This document shows positions 16,514 through 25,135 of a stretch of DNA of 49,781 nucleotides, piece by piece (the stretch's first letter is position 1; each line of letters begins with the position of its first letter). Source of the stretch: Bacteroidia bacterium 43-41 (lineage in GTDB: Bacteria > Bacteroidota > Bacteroidia > Bacteroidales > Dysgonomonadaceae); the NCBI GenBank assembly GCA_001898165.1, contig MKTD01000051.1, positions 1 to 49,781 on the forward strand, in the 5' to 3' direction. The notes beneath the pieces are model-generated. The model had not been told where the DNA came from, made no database searches, and was given only the letters and a program-made list of their open reading frames with translations. Position numbers and translations under genes: made by a program.

Positions 16514-17587
16514 ATGAAAAAACGTATCAGAATCAAAGACATAGCCGCACAGGCCGGAGTATCTCCGGGAACGGTGGACAGAATCCTGCACAATCGCGGG
16601 AATGTATCGGAGAAAGCGAGAAATGCCGTGGAGGAGGTTTTGAAGCAAGTGGGGTATAGACCAAACATTCACTTATCGGGCCTTTCGTTGAAGAAAACGT
16701 ATGAAATAGTTATCACCACTCCCCATGCTTCGCACGGAGAATACTGGGAAAGTATTCATAACGGCATCCGGGAAGCAATCGATCAACACGAAAGCATACA
16801 TATAAAAACCACATACCTTACATACGACCAATACAATATTTATTCCTGCCAGAATGTTTTTACTCAAATCCTGATCCTTATGCCTGATGCGGTTATCATA
16901 GGTCCGACTTTTAAAGACGAAACCATTGAGCTGGCCAATAAACTGGCAGAAAAAAATATTCCGTTTACATTTGTCGATTCCATGGTCGAAGGCACATCTC
17001 CCTTGGCATTTTACTCGGCCAATCACTACATTTGCGGCTATCTGATGTGCAAACTATTAAAATCACTCATCCCGGAGTCGAGTGATATCGGGGTGCTCCA
17101 GGCTATCAGGATCGGGGATCAGAGTGCGAACACAAGTATTCTCAGGCGAAAAGGCGCTTACGACTATTTGACTGAAGCTAACTTCTCCAACCAAATACAC
17201 ACCATTCAATTTTCAGTTTACGAGGCTCAGGGGAATGAAGATAAAATGAATGAATTTTTCTCTTCACACCCCAATGTAAAAGGTGTGATCGTGCTGAACT
17301 CAAGGGGAAATGTAGTGGCTAATTTTCTGGAAAAAAACAAAATAAACGATGTCAGGTTAGTTTGCGTGGATTTAACAAAGCCCAATATTTGCGCTTTAAA
17401 AAATGGAAGGATTAATTTCCTTATTGATCAAAACCCGGATTATCAGGGCTATATGGCTATGAAAACGTTGCTTGAGTACCTGATTTTGCAGACCAAACCC
17501 AAGGTTGAAAATTATATGCCTTTGAATATTGTTACCAAAGAGACTATTGACTTACAGCTTGAATTCAATTTTTTGAAAAAAATTTAG
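16514..17587 (+). CDS. LacI family transcriptional regulator
   Basis: A 357-residue repressor-type protein: an N-terminal LacI helix-turn-helix (IKDIAAQAGVSPGTVDRILHNRG, residues about 5-27) followed by a periplasmic-binding-protein-like sensor domain of normal length. I choose the ATG at 16514 because the helix-turn-helix begins directly after it and the promoter box lies just upstream; an in-frame GTG at 16457 would place the start before the promoter. It is divergent from the hexonate operon and probably senses a sugar acid or phosphorylated intermediate of that pathway. The ligand is not known. Confidence 0.92.
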   Translation: MKKRIRIKDIAAQAGVSPGTVDRILHNRGNVSEKARNAVEEVLKQVGYRPNIHLSGLSLKKTYEIVITTPHASHGEYWESIHNGIREAIDQHESIHIKTTYLTYDQYNIYSCQNVFTQILILMPDAVIIGPTFKDETIELANKLAEKNIPFTFVDSMVEGTSPLAFYSANHYICGYLMCKLLKSLIPESSDIGVLQAIRIGDQSANTSILRRKGAYDYLTEANFSNQIHTIQFSVYEAQGNEDKMNEFFSSHPNVKGVIVLNSRGNVVANFLEKNKINDVRLVCVDLTKPNICALKNGRINFLIDQNPDYQGYMAMKTLLEYLILQTKPKVENYMPLNIVTKETIDLQLEFNFLKKI

Positions 17588-17649
17588 AAACTGTTTAAAT
17601 TTCTTACAAAAGAGGATAACAAAGATCTCTTCACCTTTAAACAGTTTCT
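17586..17649. repeat. 64-base inverted-repeat element after the LacI gene
   Basis: Perfect 14-base terminal inverted repeats, AGAAACTGTTTAAA (17586-17599) and TTTAAACAGTTTCT (17636-17649), enclose 36 bases with a further AAGAG/CTCTT pair (17610-17614, 17627-17631). The left arm overlaps the last bases of the LacI stop codon. The right arm extended by TA recurs exactly at 44575-44590. It could be a small non-autonomous element, a dispersed repeat, or a terminator; no strong T run follows it. Confidence 0.6.
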
Positions 17650-17689
17650 TAGATAAAAACATTTCTTCTGCTCCAACGTTGAATTAACG

Positions 17690-18448
17690 ATGAAAAGAGA
17701 AAAAGTAACGTTCAAGAATTCAAAAGGCCTGATTCTTTCCGGAGCTCTGGAGTTACCGGAAAATGATCCGCCAAAGGCATTTGCCATTTTTTCACATTGC
17801 TTTACCTGCAACAAGAACCTTATAAGTGTCAAATACATTTCGGAGGCGCTCAGTGAAAAAAGGATTGCCGTACTTCGATTTGATTTTGCAGGATTAGGCG
17901 ACAGTCAGGGCAACTTTGCCGAAACTGATTTTTCATCGAATATTGATGATTTATTACATGCTGCCGAGTTTCTGACCAATAATTACGAAGCGCCTAAGCT
18001 TCTTGTCGGACACTCCCTGGGAGGTGCCGCATCTATTGTGGCTGCCGGACAACTTACCTCCGTAAAAGCAGTCTCTCTGGTGGGAACCCCCTCCACATTA
18101 GATCATATAAAACGGCTGTTTGTAAACAAAATGGATGAGATCGCCTATAACGGGAGCGCAATGATTGATGTGGCCGGAAGAGAAGTTGAGATTGGCAGAG
18201 GGTTTTTAGATGATCTGGCGAATTATAACATCAAGAAATCACTCAATAAACTGAACAAGCCTCTACTTATCCTTCATTCTCCGGAGGATGAGTTGGTGAG
18301 CATTGATCACGCAACCGAAATATTTATGGCGGCAAGGCATCCGAAAAGTTTCATCGCCTTAGACGGTATCGATCATCTAATCAAAAATATAAAAGATGCC
18401 CGGTATGTCGGGAACCTGATTGGGGAATGGGCGATGCGGTACCTTTAA
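17690..18448 (+). CDS. Alpha/beta hydrolase
   Basis: This 252-residue cytoplasmic protein has the alpha/beta-hydrolase fold with a complete triad: nucleophile S109 in GHSLGG, an acid in HSPEDELV and a histidine in DGIDHLI. The oxyanion region lies near SHCFTCNKN (about residues 35-43). It resembles the esterase domains that in some bacteria are fused to OsmC-like proteins, but no OsmC domain is attached. The substrate is unknown. Its stop codon lies exactly where the left direct repeat of the dextran locus begins, so the gene probably borders the insertion. Confidence 0.85.
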   Translation: MKREKVTFKNSKGLILSGALELPENDPPKAFAIFSHCFTCNKNLISVKYISEALSEKRIAVLRFDFAGLGDSQGNFAETDFSSNIDDLLHAAEFLTNNYEAPKLLVGHSLGGAASIVAAGQLTSVKAVSLVGTPSTLDHIKRLFVNKMDEIAYNGSAMIDVAGREVEIGRGFLDDLANYNIKKSLNKLNKPLLILHSPEDELVSIDHATEIFMAARHPKSFIALDGIDHLIKNIKDARYVGNLIGEWAMRYL

Positions 18449-18526
18449 AAAGTATGTCCCACCGGAATCGGAGTTTATTGAACTCCTTTACCACAATATG
18501 TCCGGGATGTAACGTCCCGTCAACTG
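18449..18526 (-). pseudogene. Remnant of the M15 peptidase gene; left direct repeat of the dextran locus
   Basis: These 78 bases match 33152-33230, inside the intact M15 peptidase gene, with four substitutions and one single-base gap. Read on the minus strand they encode VDGTLHPGHIVVKEFNKL and then shift frame at the missing base (CCC instead of CCCC). The remnant lacks both the N-terminal part and the last 13 codons of the gene. It starts immediately after the hydrolase stop. With the intact gene it brackets the regulator-to-GH97 locus as a direct repeat. Confidence 0.85.
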
Positions 18527-18589
18527 CATTGAACACGACGACGTCCTATTTTGTCCGGCGATCTGTAAACAAAATTGTTTAATAACCTT

Positions 18590-18597
18590 TATCTTTG
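18590..18597 (+). promoter_or_regulatory. Predicted -7 element of the PUL regulator gene
   Basis: TATCTTTG matches the consensus and lies 17 bases before the ATG at 18615. No well-spaced TTG is visible at -33. Confidence 0.5.
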
Positions 18598-18614
18598 TAA
18601 ATGATTTTAATCGT

Positions 18615-20303
18615 ATGAATAGTAGCAGATCAATCATCATACTGTTTTGGGCTGCTGTCTTTGTTTTTCCTGTCAACATTGTTTTTGCCGGGGAGCCGCA
18701 GCAGGAGCAGGTGCTCAGGACGTTGTACGGACTAATGGGAAATAAGGGGATATTCATGTCGGAAAAAGAGAACCGGATATCGTCAATAAAGAAGATGCTG
18801 GAAACACCTGATATAAACGAAATACAGCGATATGAGATAAACCTGCAATTGTTCAATGAATATAAAACCTATATTTCCGATTCGGCCATTTATTATACCA
18901 AACAGAATATAAAGATATCCGGGGACCTGAATGATCGCGACCGGATGAATGAATCGAAACTTAACCTGACCTCTTTGTACATCATTGCGGGAATATACAT
19001 TGAATCATTGGATATTCTGAAAAATATCGACAAAACCGAGCTCTCCGATACGCTGCTGATAAGGTACTATGATTGTTATAAGCAGTTATACCGGTCTTAT
19101 TCCTTCAATAATCCCAATGCCCACCTATATACCGGAAAGAGCAGCCTGTATCGCGACTCATTGCTGAGTGTCCTGGATAAAGAGTCCAACCATTACAAGA
19201 TCGTATATGCCGAAAAACTATTCGATGAAGGCCTGTTGGCAGAATCGAAGCGAATTTTACAGGACCTTGTCAATCAATCGGATGCTGAAGACCACGAAAA
19301 GGCCGTTTTGACCTATGCCCTGGCAAATATTTACCGGAAAGAGGGAGATGTTGACAAACAAATAACCTATTACGCCATATCGGCTATCTGCGATATAAAG
19401 AATACGATTAAGGAGAACGCATCGATGCAGGCGTTAGCCGTTACCTTATTTGAGATCGGCAACATAGAAAAGGCGTATAGTTGCATCAAATCGTCGATGG
19501 AAGACGCTATGTTTTGTAATGCCCGGCTACGGACCTACGAGATATCACAAATACTTCCCATCATCGATTCGGCTTATCAGGAAAAAGTCCGGAATCAGAA
19601 ATCAGAACTCCAGCTCTTTCTTATCCTGGTGAGCCTGTTGTCATTGTTCCTCATCATCGCTGTTATATACGTGTATCGCCAGATGAAAAAGATCGCCCGG
19701 ATAAGAAAGGAGCTTTACCAGACCAATCTAAAACTGAACGAGCTGAACGAGGATTTGCAACTCACTGTTGATCAGCTGAACAAAACGAATAAAAAACTGT
19801 CGGATGTGAATGACGAATTATCCGAATCCAACGAAATCAAGGAAACTTACATCGGTCATTTTCTCGACCTTTGTTCAACCTATATCAACAAATTGGAGAA
19901 ATACCAGAATGCACTCAATAAAAAAGCTGTCGAACGAAAGATCGATGAACTTTTCAGGATGCTGAAATCGCATGATATGATTGAGCGGGAAGTGAGGGAG
20001 CTTTATAGTCTGTTTGATAATATTTTTCTTCATCTGTATCCGAATTTTGTGGAGGAATTCAATTCTCTTTTGATTGAAGAAGAACGATTTAATCTAAAGC
20101 CGGATGAGTTACTGAACACTGAATTACGTATATTCGCCCTGATCAGGCTGGGAATAACCGACAGTTCACGCATTGCCAACTTCCTGCGTTATTCGGCAAA
20201 CACAATCTACAATTATCGGACGAGAGTACGAAATAAAGCTGCCGTACCCCGCGATAAATTCGAAAGTTCAGTGATGAAAATCGGGGCTATACAGAAGATT
20301 TAA
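18615..20303 (+). CDS. SusR-like/DUF6377 membrane-bound transcriptional regulator
   Basis: A 562-residue one-protein sensor-regulator. It has an N-terminal signal/anchor (residues 5-27), a helical TPR-like periplasmic region (about 40-325), one membrane segment (LFLILVSLLSLFLIIAVIYVY, roughly 333-353), a coiled coil (about 360-415) and a C-terminal DNA-binding region (LNTELRIFALIRLGITDSS and ANTIYNYRTRVRNKA, about 500-545). This is the layout of SusR-type regulators that detect glucan oligosaccharides in the periplasm and activate neighbouring sus genes. It lies upstream of the susC gene, and I infer that it responds to isomalto-oligosaccharides. Confidence 0.87.
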   Translation: MNSSRSIIILFWAAVFVFPVNIVFAGEPQQEQVLRTLYGLMGNKGIFMSEKENRISSIKKMLETPDINEIQRYEINLQLFNEYKTYISDSAIYYTKQNIKISGDLNDRDRMNESKLNLTSLYIIAGIYIESLDILKNIDKTELSDTLLIRYYDCYKQLYRSYSFNNPNAHLYTGKSSLYRDSLLSVLDKESNHYKIVYAEKLFDEGLLAESKRILQDLVNQSDAEDHEKAVLTYALANIYRKEGDVDKQITYYAISAICDIKNTIKENASMQALAVTLFEIGNIEKAYSCIKSSMEDAMFCNARLRTYEISQILPIIDSAYQEKVRNQKSELQLFLILVSLLSLFLIIAVIYVYRQMKKIARIRKELYQTNLKLNELNEDLQLTVDQLNKTNKKLSDVNDELSESNEIKETYIGHFLDLCSTYINKLEKYQNALNKKAVERKIDELFRMLKSHDMIEREVRELYSLFDNIFLHLYPNFVEEFNSLLIEEERFNLKPDELLNTELRIFALIRLGITDSSRIANFLRYSANTIYNYRTRVRNKAAVPRDKFESSVMKIGAIQKI

Positions 20304-20496
20304 AATATATACCATCCACTTTTTTCATTGTGGAACAATGGCGTATTTTCCTGATTCATAGCTATATGAGTCTTTTCTGTATCTATATGTTAACTATTCT
20401 GATTTTTTTCTTATTCCTTCATCTTTTACATTTGTCGGAGTTGTTATTCAATTGCTCAACGAAAACGTTCTACGTTCAATGAAATTAAAATTTATT

Positions 20497-20525
20497 TTGA
20501 AGTATTAACGTGATTATAATCTTTG
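20497..20525 (+). promoter_or_regulatory. Probable promoter of the dextran susC operon
   Basis: TTG (20497-20499) is followed 17 bases later by TAATCTTTG (20517-20525), a slightly long form of the -7 box, 27 bases before the chosen susC start. The 219-base gap between regulator and susC also holds a perfect CATTGT/ACAATG inverted repeat (20326-20340) and a repeated ACGTTC (20465-20470, 20472-20477), either of which could be a regulator site. Confidence 0.45.
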
Positions 20526-20552
20526 TATTTTTTATTTTCTAAATTTATTAAC

Positions 20553-23500
20553 ATGAGGGAAAAGCAAAAATTATCTAAAGAGCCGATTGCATACAGGTTG
20601 CTATTGTTGGCGTTGTGTGCAATTTTCAGTATTCAACTGTCGGCTCAGAATCAGAAAATGATTTCCGGGAATATCACCGATGAACAAGGTGAGTCTGTGA
20701 TTGGGGCTTCCGTTTTTATAAAAGGAACCACCGTGGGTACCGTAAGTGATATTGATGGGAACTTTTCTCTGGAAGTGCCTGAATCTGCTGTGATTACCAT
20801 TTCTTATATTGGCTATCATCCACAGGATATTCCGGTTAGGGGAAGAACGGATTTCTCAATTGTATTGAAAGAAGACAATCAATTGCTGGATGAAGTTGTG
20901 GTTGTCGGATACGGTGTTATGAAGAAGAGAGACCTTACGGGCGCCGTAGCATCGGTTTCCGGAGAAACAATGAGAGACAAACCCGTAGCCAGTATCGGGG
21001 AGGCTCTTCAGGGGCGGGCAGCCGGCGTGCAGGTCATTTCCTCCGGTAAACCGGGCGATAATGTCTCCTTTCGTATCAGGGGAATCAGTACCATCAACAA
21101 CAGCGAACCGTTACTGGTAGTTGATGGCGTTCCTACCGATTTGGGGATCAATTCCCTCAACATGGAGGACGTTGAAACGGTGGATGTGCTCAAAGATGCT
21201 TCCGCAACCGCTATTTACGGATCCCGCGGGGCGAACGGAGTGATTTTGATTACGACGAAAAAAGGAAAATCGGGCGACGGTTCTATCTCATTCAGTGCGA
21301 ATTGGGGAGTACAAACCGCTACCGGTATGCCTCAAATGCTGAACGCCTCCCAGTTTGCTTCGTTGCATAACGAAATGATTGCCAACTATAACAAGTTTGC
21401 TTCCTCGCCGCTTGCCCAGCGTCCCGATTTTGCAGACCCAACGTTGTGGGGAAAGGGAACCGACTGGCTCGACGCACTGTTCCGTTCGGCGTGGATGAAA
21501 AATTATACACTTTCCTATTCGGGCGGGAGCGATAAGAGTAATTACTATGTGTCGGGCGGGGTTTTTGATCAGGACGGTATCGTGATCAATACCTCATACC
21601 GGCGTTATACAATACAGTTCAACAGTGAATCGAATGTGCGTTCATGGATAAAATTCGGGAACAACATAACCCTCAGCCACGATATAAAGAAACAAGGTTC
21701 TTATGATATTCGCGGGACAATGGCTTCGCTGCCTACCCAGCCTATTTATAACGAAGATGGCTCTTACTCCGGCCCCGGGGAGCCGGCCCACCAGTATGGC
21801 GATATCCGTAACCCGATTGGAACGGCAACCTTAAGCCGGAACAGGACCAACGGATATAATGTGCTTGGTAATATCTTTGCCGAAATAAAACCGACGGATA
21901 AGCTCACCTTTAAATCGTTGGGCGGCATCGATTTCAAATTCTGGGACAACAACAGTTTTAGTCCCAAGTACGACTGGAAGCCGATCTCGCAACCAAAGTC
22001 ATCGTTGTATGAGGAGTCGAACAAAAGCCTTACCTATCTGTGGGACAATACGCTTACTTATATCGATACGTTCGCGGATAAGCACAATATCAATATAATG
22101 ATCGGTTCCAGCGCCCAGAATAACGTATATAATCGAATGAACGCGAGCGTACAGGGATTCCTGAGCGATCACAACAACCAGTTGAATAACGGGCTTACCG
22201 ACCCGGTGGTCGGCGGAACAAAAAACGATTGGGCGGTCCTTTCGCTTATGGGGCGTGCCAATTATAACTTCGACAATAAATACCTTTTCACGGCAACGAT
22301 TCGTCGCGACGGCTCTTCACGGTTCTCCAAAGAGAACAGATGGGGAACGTTCCCCTCGTTCTCGGCGGCATGGCGGTTGTCGGAAGAGCCTTTCTTTCAT
22401 ACAAACAAATGGGTGAACGATATCAAGCTCCGTTTAGGTTATGGCGAAACGGGAAATCAGGAAGGGATTGATAACTATGCGTATTTCACCCGCCTGAAAA
22501 CAGGGCAGTATGTGTTTAACGGTACGCCGGTTTCTACCTTGTATCCGTTGGTGATGCCCAATCAGGATGTGAAATGGGAGACTGTAAAACAATTCAATGC
22601 AGGGGTCGACCTTGCACTGGTCGATCAGCGGATTAACCTGACATTAGATGCCTATTTAAAAAATACGAGCGACATGCTGGTTCCTATGTCCGTGCCCATC
22701 ACAACCGGTTATTCCGATATTTATGTGCCGAGCATTAATGCCGGACAGGTACAGAACAAAGGGGTTGAATTGACCGTCTCGTCCAAGAACCTTACCGGTG
22801 AATTTAAATGGAATACCGATTTCAACATTTCTTACAATAAGAATAAAGTGATAAAAATGAATGACGGGATTGCTTTGTTTACCGGTGGTGATATAAATAT
22901 GACCAAAGTGCAGGTCAGTGCAGAAGGGAAGCCGGTGAATGCATTTTACGGATATGTGACCAACGGTATTTTCCAGAATCAACAGGAAGTCGATCGCTAT
23001 GCTGTTCAGGTAGCGGGTGGAACGGCGCCCGGTGATATCAAGTTTCGCGACCTGGACAATAACGGTGTGATCAACGCCGAAGACCGTACCTTTATCGGCA
23101 ATCCTTTCCCTGACTGGTCGTTCTCCATGAACAACAGCTTTGCATACAAGAATTTTGATATGCAGCTGTTTTTTCAGGGTGTTGCCGGGAACGATATTTA
23201 CAATGCTAACCGGATATGGCAGGAGAGTATGTCTGTCCCGCAGAACCAGACGAAAAAGGTGTTGGATCGCTGGACCGGCGAAGGGACAAGTAATCGTATT
23301 CCACGCGCGGTTTACAGTGATCCCAATCAGAATGTCCGGCATTCCGACCGTTTTATCGAAGACGGTTCATACCTTCGTTTAAAAAATCTTACGCTGGGTT
23401 ACAGGCTGCCGCAATCGATTACACAAAAAGCGCAGTTAAATATGGCACGCCTCTATGTCTCGTGCCAGAACCTGTTCACGCTTACCAAATATTCGGGCTT

Positions 23501-23588
23501 CGATCCCGAAATAGGAGCGGGCGGTGTCGATCTCGGCACTTATCCGGTAACACGTACCATTAGTTTAGGGCTCAACATTCAATTTTAA
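20553..23588 (+). CDS. SusC-like TonB-dependent transporter (dextran PUL)
   Basis: A 1011-residue outer-membrane importer. The order is signal peptide (about 1-31, ending LSAQ), a CarboxypepD_reg domain (ISGNITDEQGE to ISYIGY), the TonB-contact motif DEVVVVGYG, a plug with the SusC motif AIYGSRGANGVILITTKKG, and a 22-stranded barrel. I choose the ATG at 20553 because a consensus signal peptide begins there and the upstream TTG frame starts inside the -7 region. There is no STN domain, consistent with control by the SusR-like regulator instead of an ECF/FecR pair. With the next gene it should import alpha-1,6-gluco-oligosaccharides. Confidence 0.95.
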   Translation: MREKQKLSKEPIAYRLLLLALCAIFSIQLSAQNQKMISGNITDEQGESVIGASVFIKGTTVGTVSDIDGNFSLEVPESAVITISYIGYHPQDIPVRGRTDFSIVLKEDNQLLDEVVVVGYGVMKKRDLTGAVASVSGETMRDKPVASIGEALQGRAAGVQVISSGKPGDNVSFRIRGISTINNSEPLLVVDGVPTDLGINSLNMEDVETVDVLKDASATAIYGSRGANGVILITTKKGKSGDGSISFSANWGVQTATGMPQMLNASQFASLHNEMIANYNKFASSPLAQRPDFADPTLWGKGTDWLDALFRSAWMKNYTLSYSGGSDKSNYYVSGGVFDQDGIVINTSYRRYTIQFNSESNVRSWIKFGNNITLSHDIKKQGSYDIRGTMASLPTQPIYNEDGSYSGPGEPAHQYGDIRNPIGTATLSRNRTNGYNVLGNIFAEIKPTDKLTFKSLGGIDFKFWDNNSFSPKYDWKPISQPKSSLYEESNKSLTYLWDNTLTYIDTFADKHNINIMIGSSAQNNVYNRMNASVQGFLSDHNNQLNNGLTDPVVGGTKNDWAVLSLMGRANYNFDNKYLFTATIRRDGSSRFSKENRWGTFPSFSAAWRLSEEPFFHTNKWVNDIKLRLGYGETGNQEGIDNYAYFTRLKTGQYVFNGTPVSTLYPLVMPNQDVKWETVKQFNAGVDLALVDQRINLTLDAYLKNTSDMLVPMSVPITTGYSDIYVPSINAGQVQNKGVELTVSSKNLTGEFKWNTDFNISYNKNKVIKMNDGIALFTGGDINMTKVQVSAEGKPVNAFYGYVTNGIFQNQQEVDRYAVQVAGGTAPGDIKFRDLDNNGVINAEDRTFIGNPFPDWSFSMNNSFAYKNFDMQLFFQGVAGNDIYNANRIWQESMSVPQNQTKKVLDRWTGEGTSNRIPRAVYSDPNQNVRHSDRFIEDGSYLRLKNLTLGYRLPQSITQKAQLNMARLYVSCQNLFTLTKYSGFDPEIGAGGVDLGTYPVTRTISLGLNIQF

Positions 23589-23593
23589 TTATT

Positions 23594-25081
23594 ATGAAGA
23601 AAATATTCCATATAGGACTTTTGTCCGCATTGATACTCTTCGGATCGTGTTCGGATTTTTTGGATAAAATCCCTTACGAAGATCCCAGTGCCGAGGCGCT
23701 TACAGACGAAGCATCGGCCATCGCATTGGTAAACGGAGCATATCAACCGCTTCAGCGTCCCAAACTATACAACATGAGGATATGGACGCTGGATATTATT
23801 GCCGGGAACAGCGAAGTAGGCGCCGGAGGAGGTACCGACGGCATAGAGACCGTTACGTTGGCAAATTTTGTAGCAACCGCCGACAATGCCGCCGCGCTCG
23901 ACATCTGGAGAGGCCCCAATCCCGGCATATTGTACTGCAATACGGTATTGGAGAATGTGCCGAAAATGAATATCGACGAATCGTTGAAAAAGCGGTCTAT
24001 TGGAGAAGCCAAGTTCCTTCGCGCGCATTATTATTTTATTCTGGTACAGCTTTTTGGAGATGTCCCAATGACGATTGCCACACCGAAATCCGGAGATAAC
24101 CTGCTGCCGGCACGTACCGACAAAATGACCATTTACAACGAAGTCATCATTCCCGACCTGAAGGATGCTATTGATTTGTTGCCGGCCAGGGAAGAATATT
24201 CGGGGAGCAATATCGGCCGTGCATCAAAGGGGGCTGCCGCAGGAATGCTGGCAAAGGTTTACCTGACGCTGGGAATGTATAAAGAGTCGCTGGCAATGAG
24301 TGAATTGGTCGAAAGTCTCGGTTACACCCTTAATCCCGATTACAGCGATTGTTTTGGCGGGGAGAAGAAACATAAAAATACGGCCGAGTCCTTATTTGAG
24401 ATACAATATTACGGGATGACCAAGGCCGGATTTTGGGACGATGAAAATCAGGCAAGCTGGTTGAGTACTTATATGGGGCCGCGCAATACCGGATGGGTAG
24501 GCGGAGCGTATGGCTGGAACCAGCCGACCCGGGAATTTGTGGATCAATATGAAGAGGGCGATCTGCGCAAAGACAAAACCATTTTGTACGAAGGATGCCC
24601 TCCTTTCGACGGCAAATCATATAAAGCGAACATGTCGAATACGGGATACAATGTCCGGAAATTCCTTGTGCCGCTGTCTGTCTCGCCCGATTACAACACA
24701 AATTCGGCAAATATTGTCGTGTTGCGTTTTGCCGATGTGTTGCTGATGAAAGCCGAAGCATTGAATGAGTTGGGAAGGACCAAGGAGGCGGAAGAGCCCT
24801 TATATCAGGTACGTAAAAGAGCCGGCCTGACCAACCGGAGCGATGTGGAAAATCTGTCAACGGAGCAAATGAGGGAAAAGATCAGGCATGAACGCCGCAT
24901 CGAATTGGCTTTCGAAGGACAACGCTGGTTCGATATGATCCGTTGGGACAACGGCCAGTATGCGTTGAATTTCCTGCACTCTATCGGGAAAATCAATGCG
25001 GCGGAGAAACATCTTCTGTTCCCTATCCCGCAAAAGGAAAGGGATGCCAATCCTAATTTAACGCAGAATCGGGGGTATTGA
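23594..25081 (+). CDS. SusD/RagB family glycan-binding lipoprotein (dextran PUL)
   Basis: The 495-residue protein is a full-length SusD partner. The lipoprotein signal ends at C20 (ILFGSC), so it is anchored in the outer membrane and acts as the lid of the SusC channel. Family features include the TPR-rich body (EAKFLRAHYYFILVQLFGDVP, about residues 136-156) and the C-terminal RHERRIELAFEGQRWFDMIRW block. It follows susC by five bases. The substrate, dextran-derived oligosaccharide, is inferred from the GH66 gene of the operon. Confidence 0.95.
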   Translation: MKKIFHIGLLSALILFGSCSDFLDKIPYEDPSAEALTDEASAIALVNGAYQPLQRPKLYNMRIWTLDIIAGNSEVGAGGGTDGIETVTLANFVATADNAAALDIWRGPNPGILYCNTVLENVPKMNIDESLKKRSIGEAKFLRAHYYFILVQLFGDVPMTIATPKSGDNLLPARTDKMTIYNEVIIPDLKDAIDLLPAREEYSGSNIGRASKGAAAGMLAKVYLTLGMYKESLAMSELVESLGYTLNPDYSDCFGGEKKHKNTAESLFEIQYYGMTKAGFWDDENQASWLSTYMGPRNTGWVGGAYGWNQPTREFVDQYEEGDLRKDKTILYEGCPPFDGKSYKANMSNTGYNVRKFLVPLSVSPDYNTNSANIVVLRFADVLLMKAEALNELGRTKEAEEPLYQVRKRAGLTNRSDVENLSTEQMREKIRHERRIELAFEGQRWFDMIRWDNGQYALNFLHSIGKINAAEKHLLFPIPQKERDANPNLTQNRGY

Positions 25082-25135
25082 TATCGGAAACGGACTATTT
25101 CCGGAAGAAATAATCTAAATTTATTGAATTGAATT

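Noticed and set aside
18488-18856. 122-codon minus-strand frame spanning the start of the SusR-like gene
   Set aside because: Its left end reads the M15 remnant in the wrong frame and the rest is antisense to the regulator; it is not a gene.
20326-20340. CATTGT/ACAATG inverted repeat after the SusR-like gene as a terminator
   Set aside because: The stem is only 6 bp and no T run follows; it is kept only as a possible protein-binding site.
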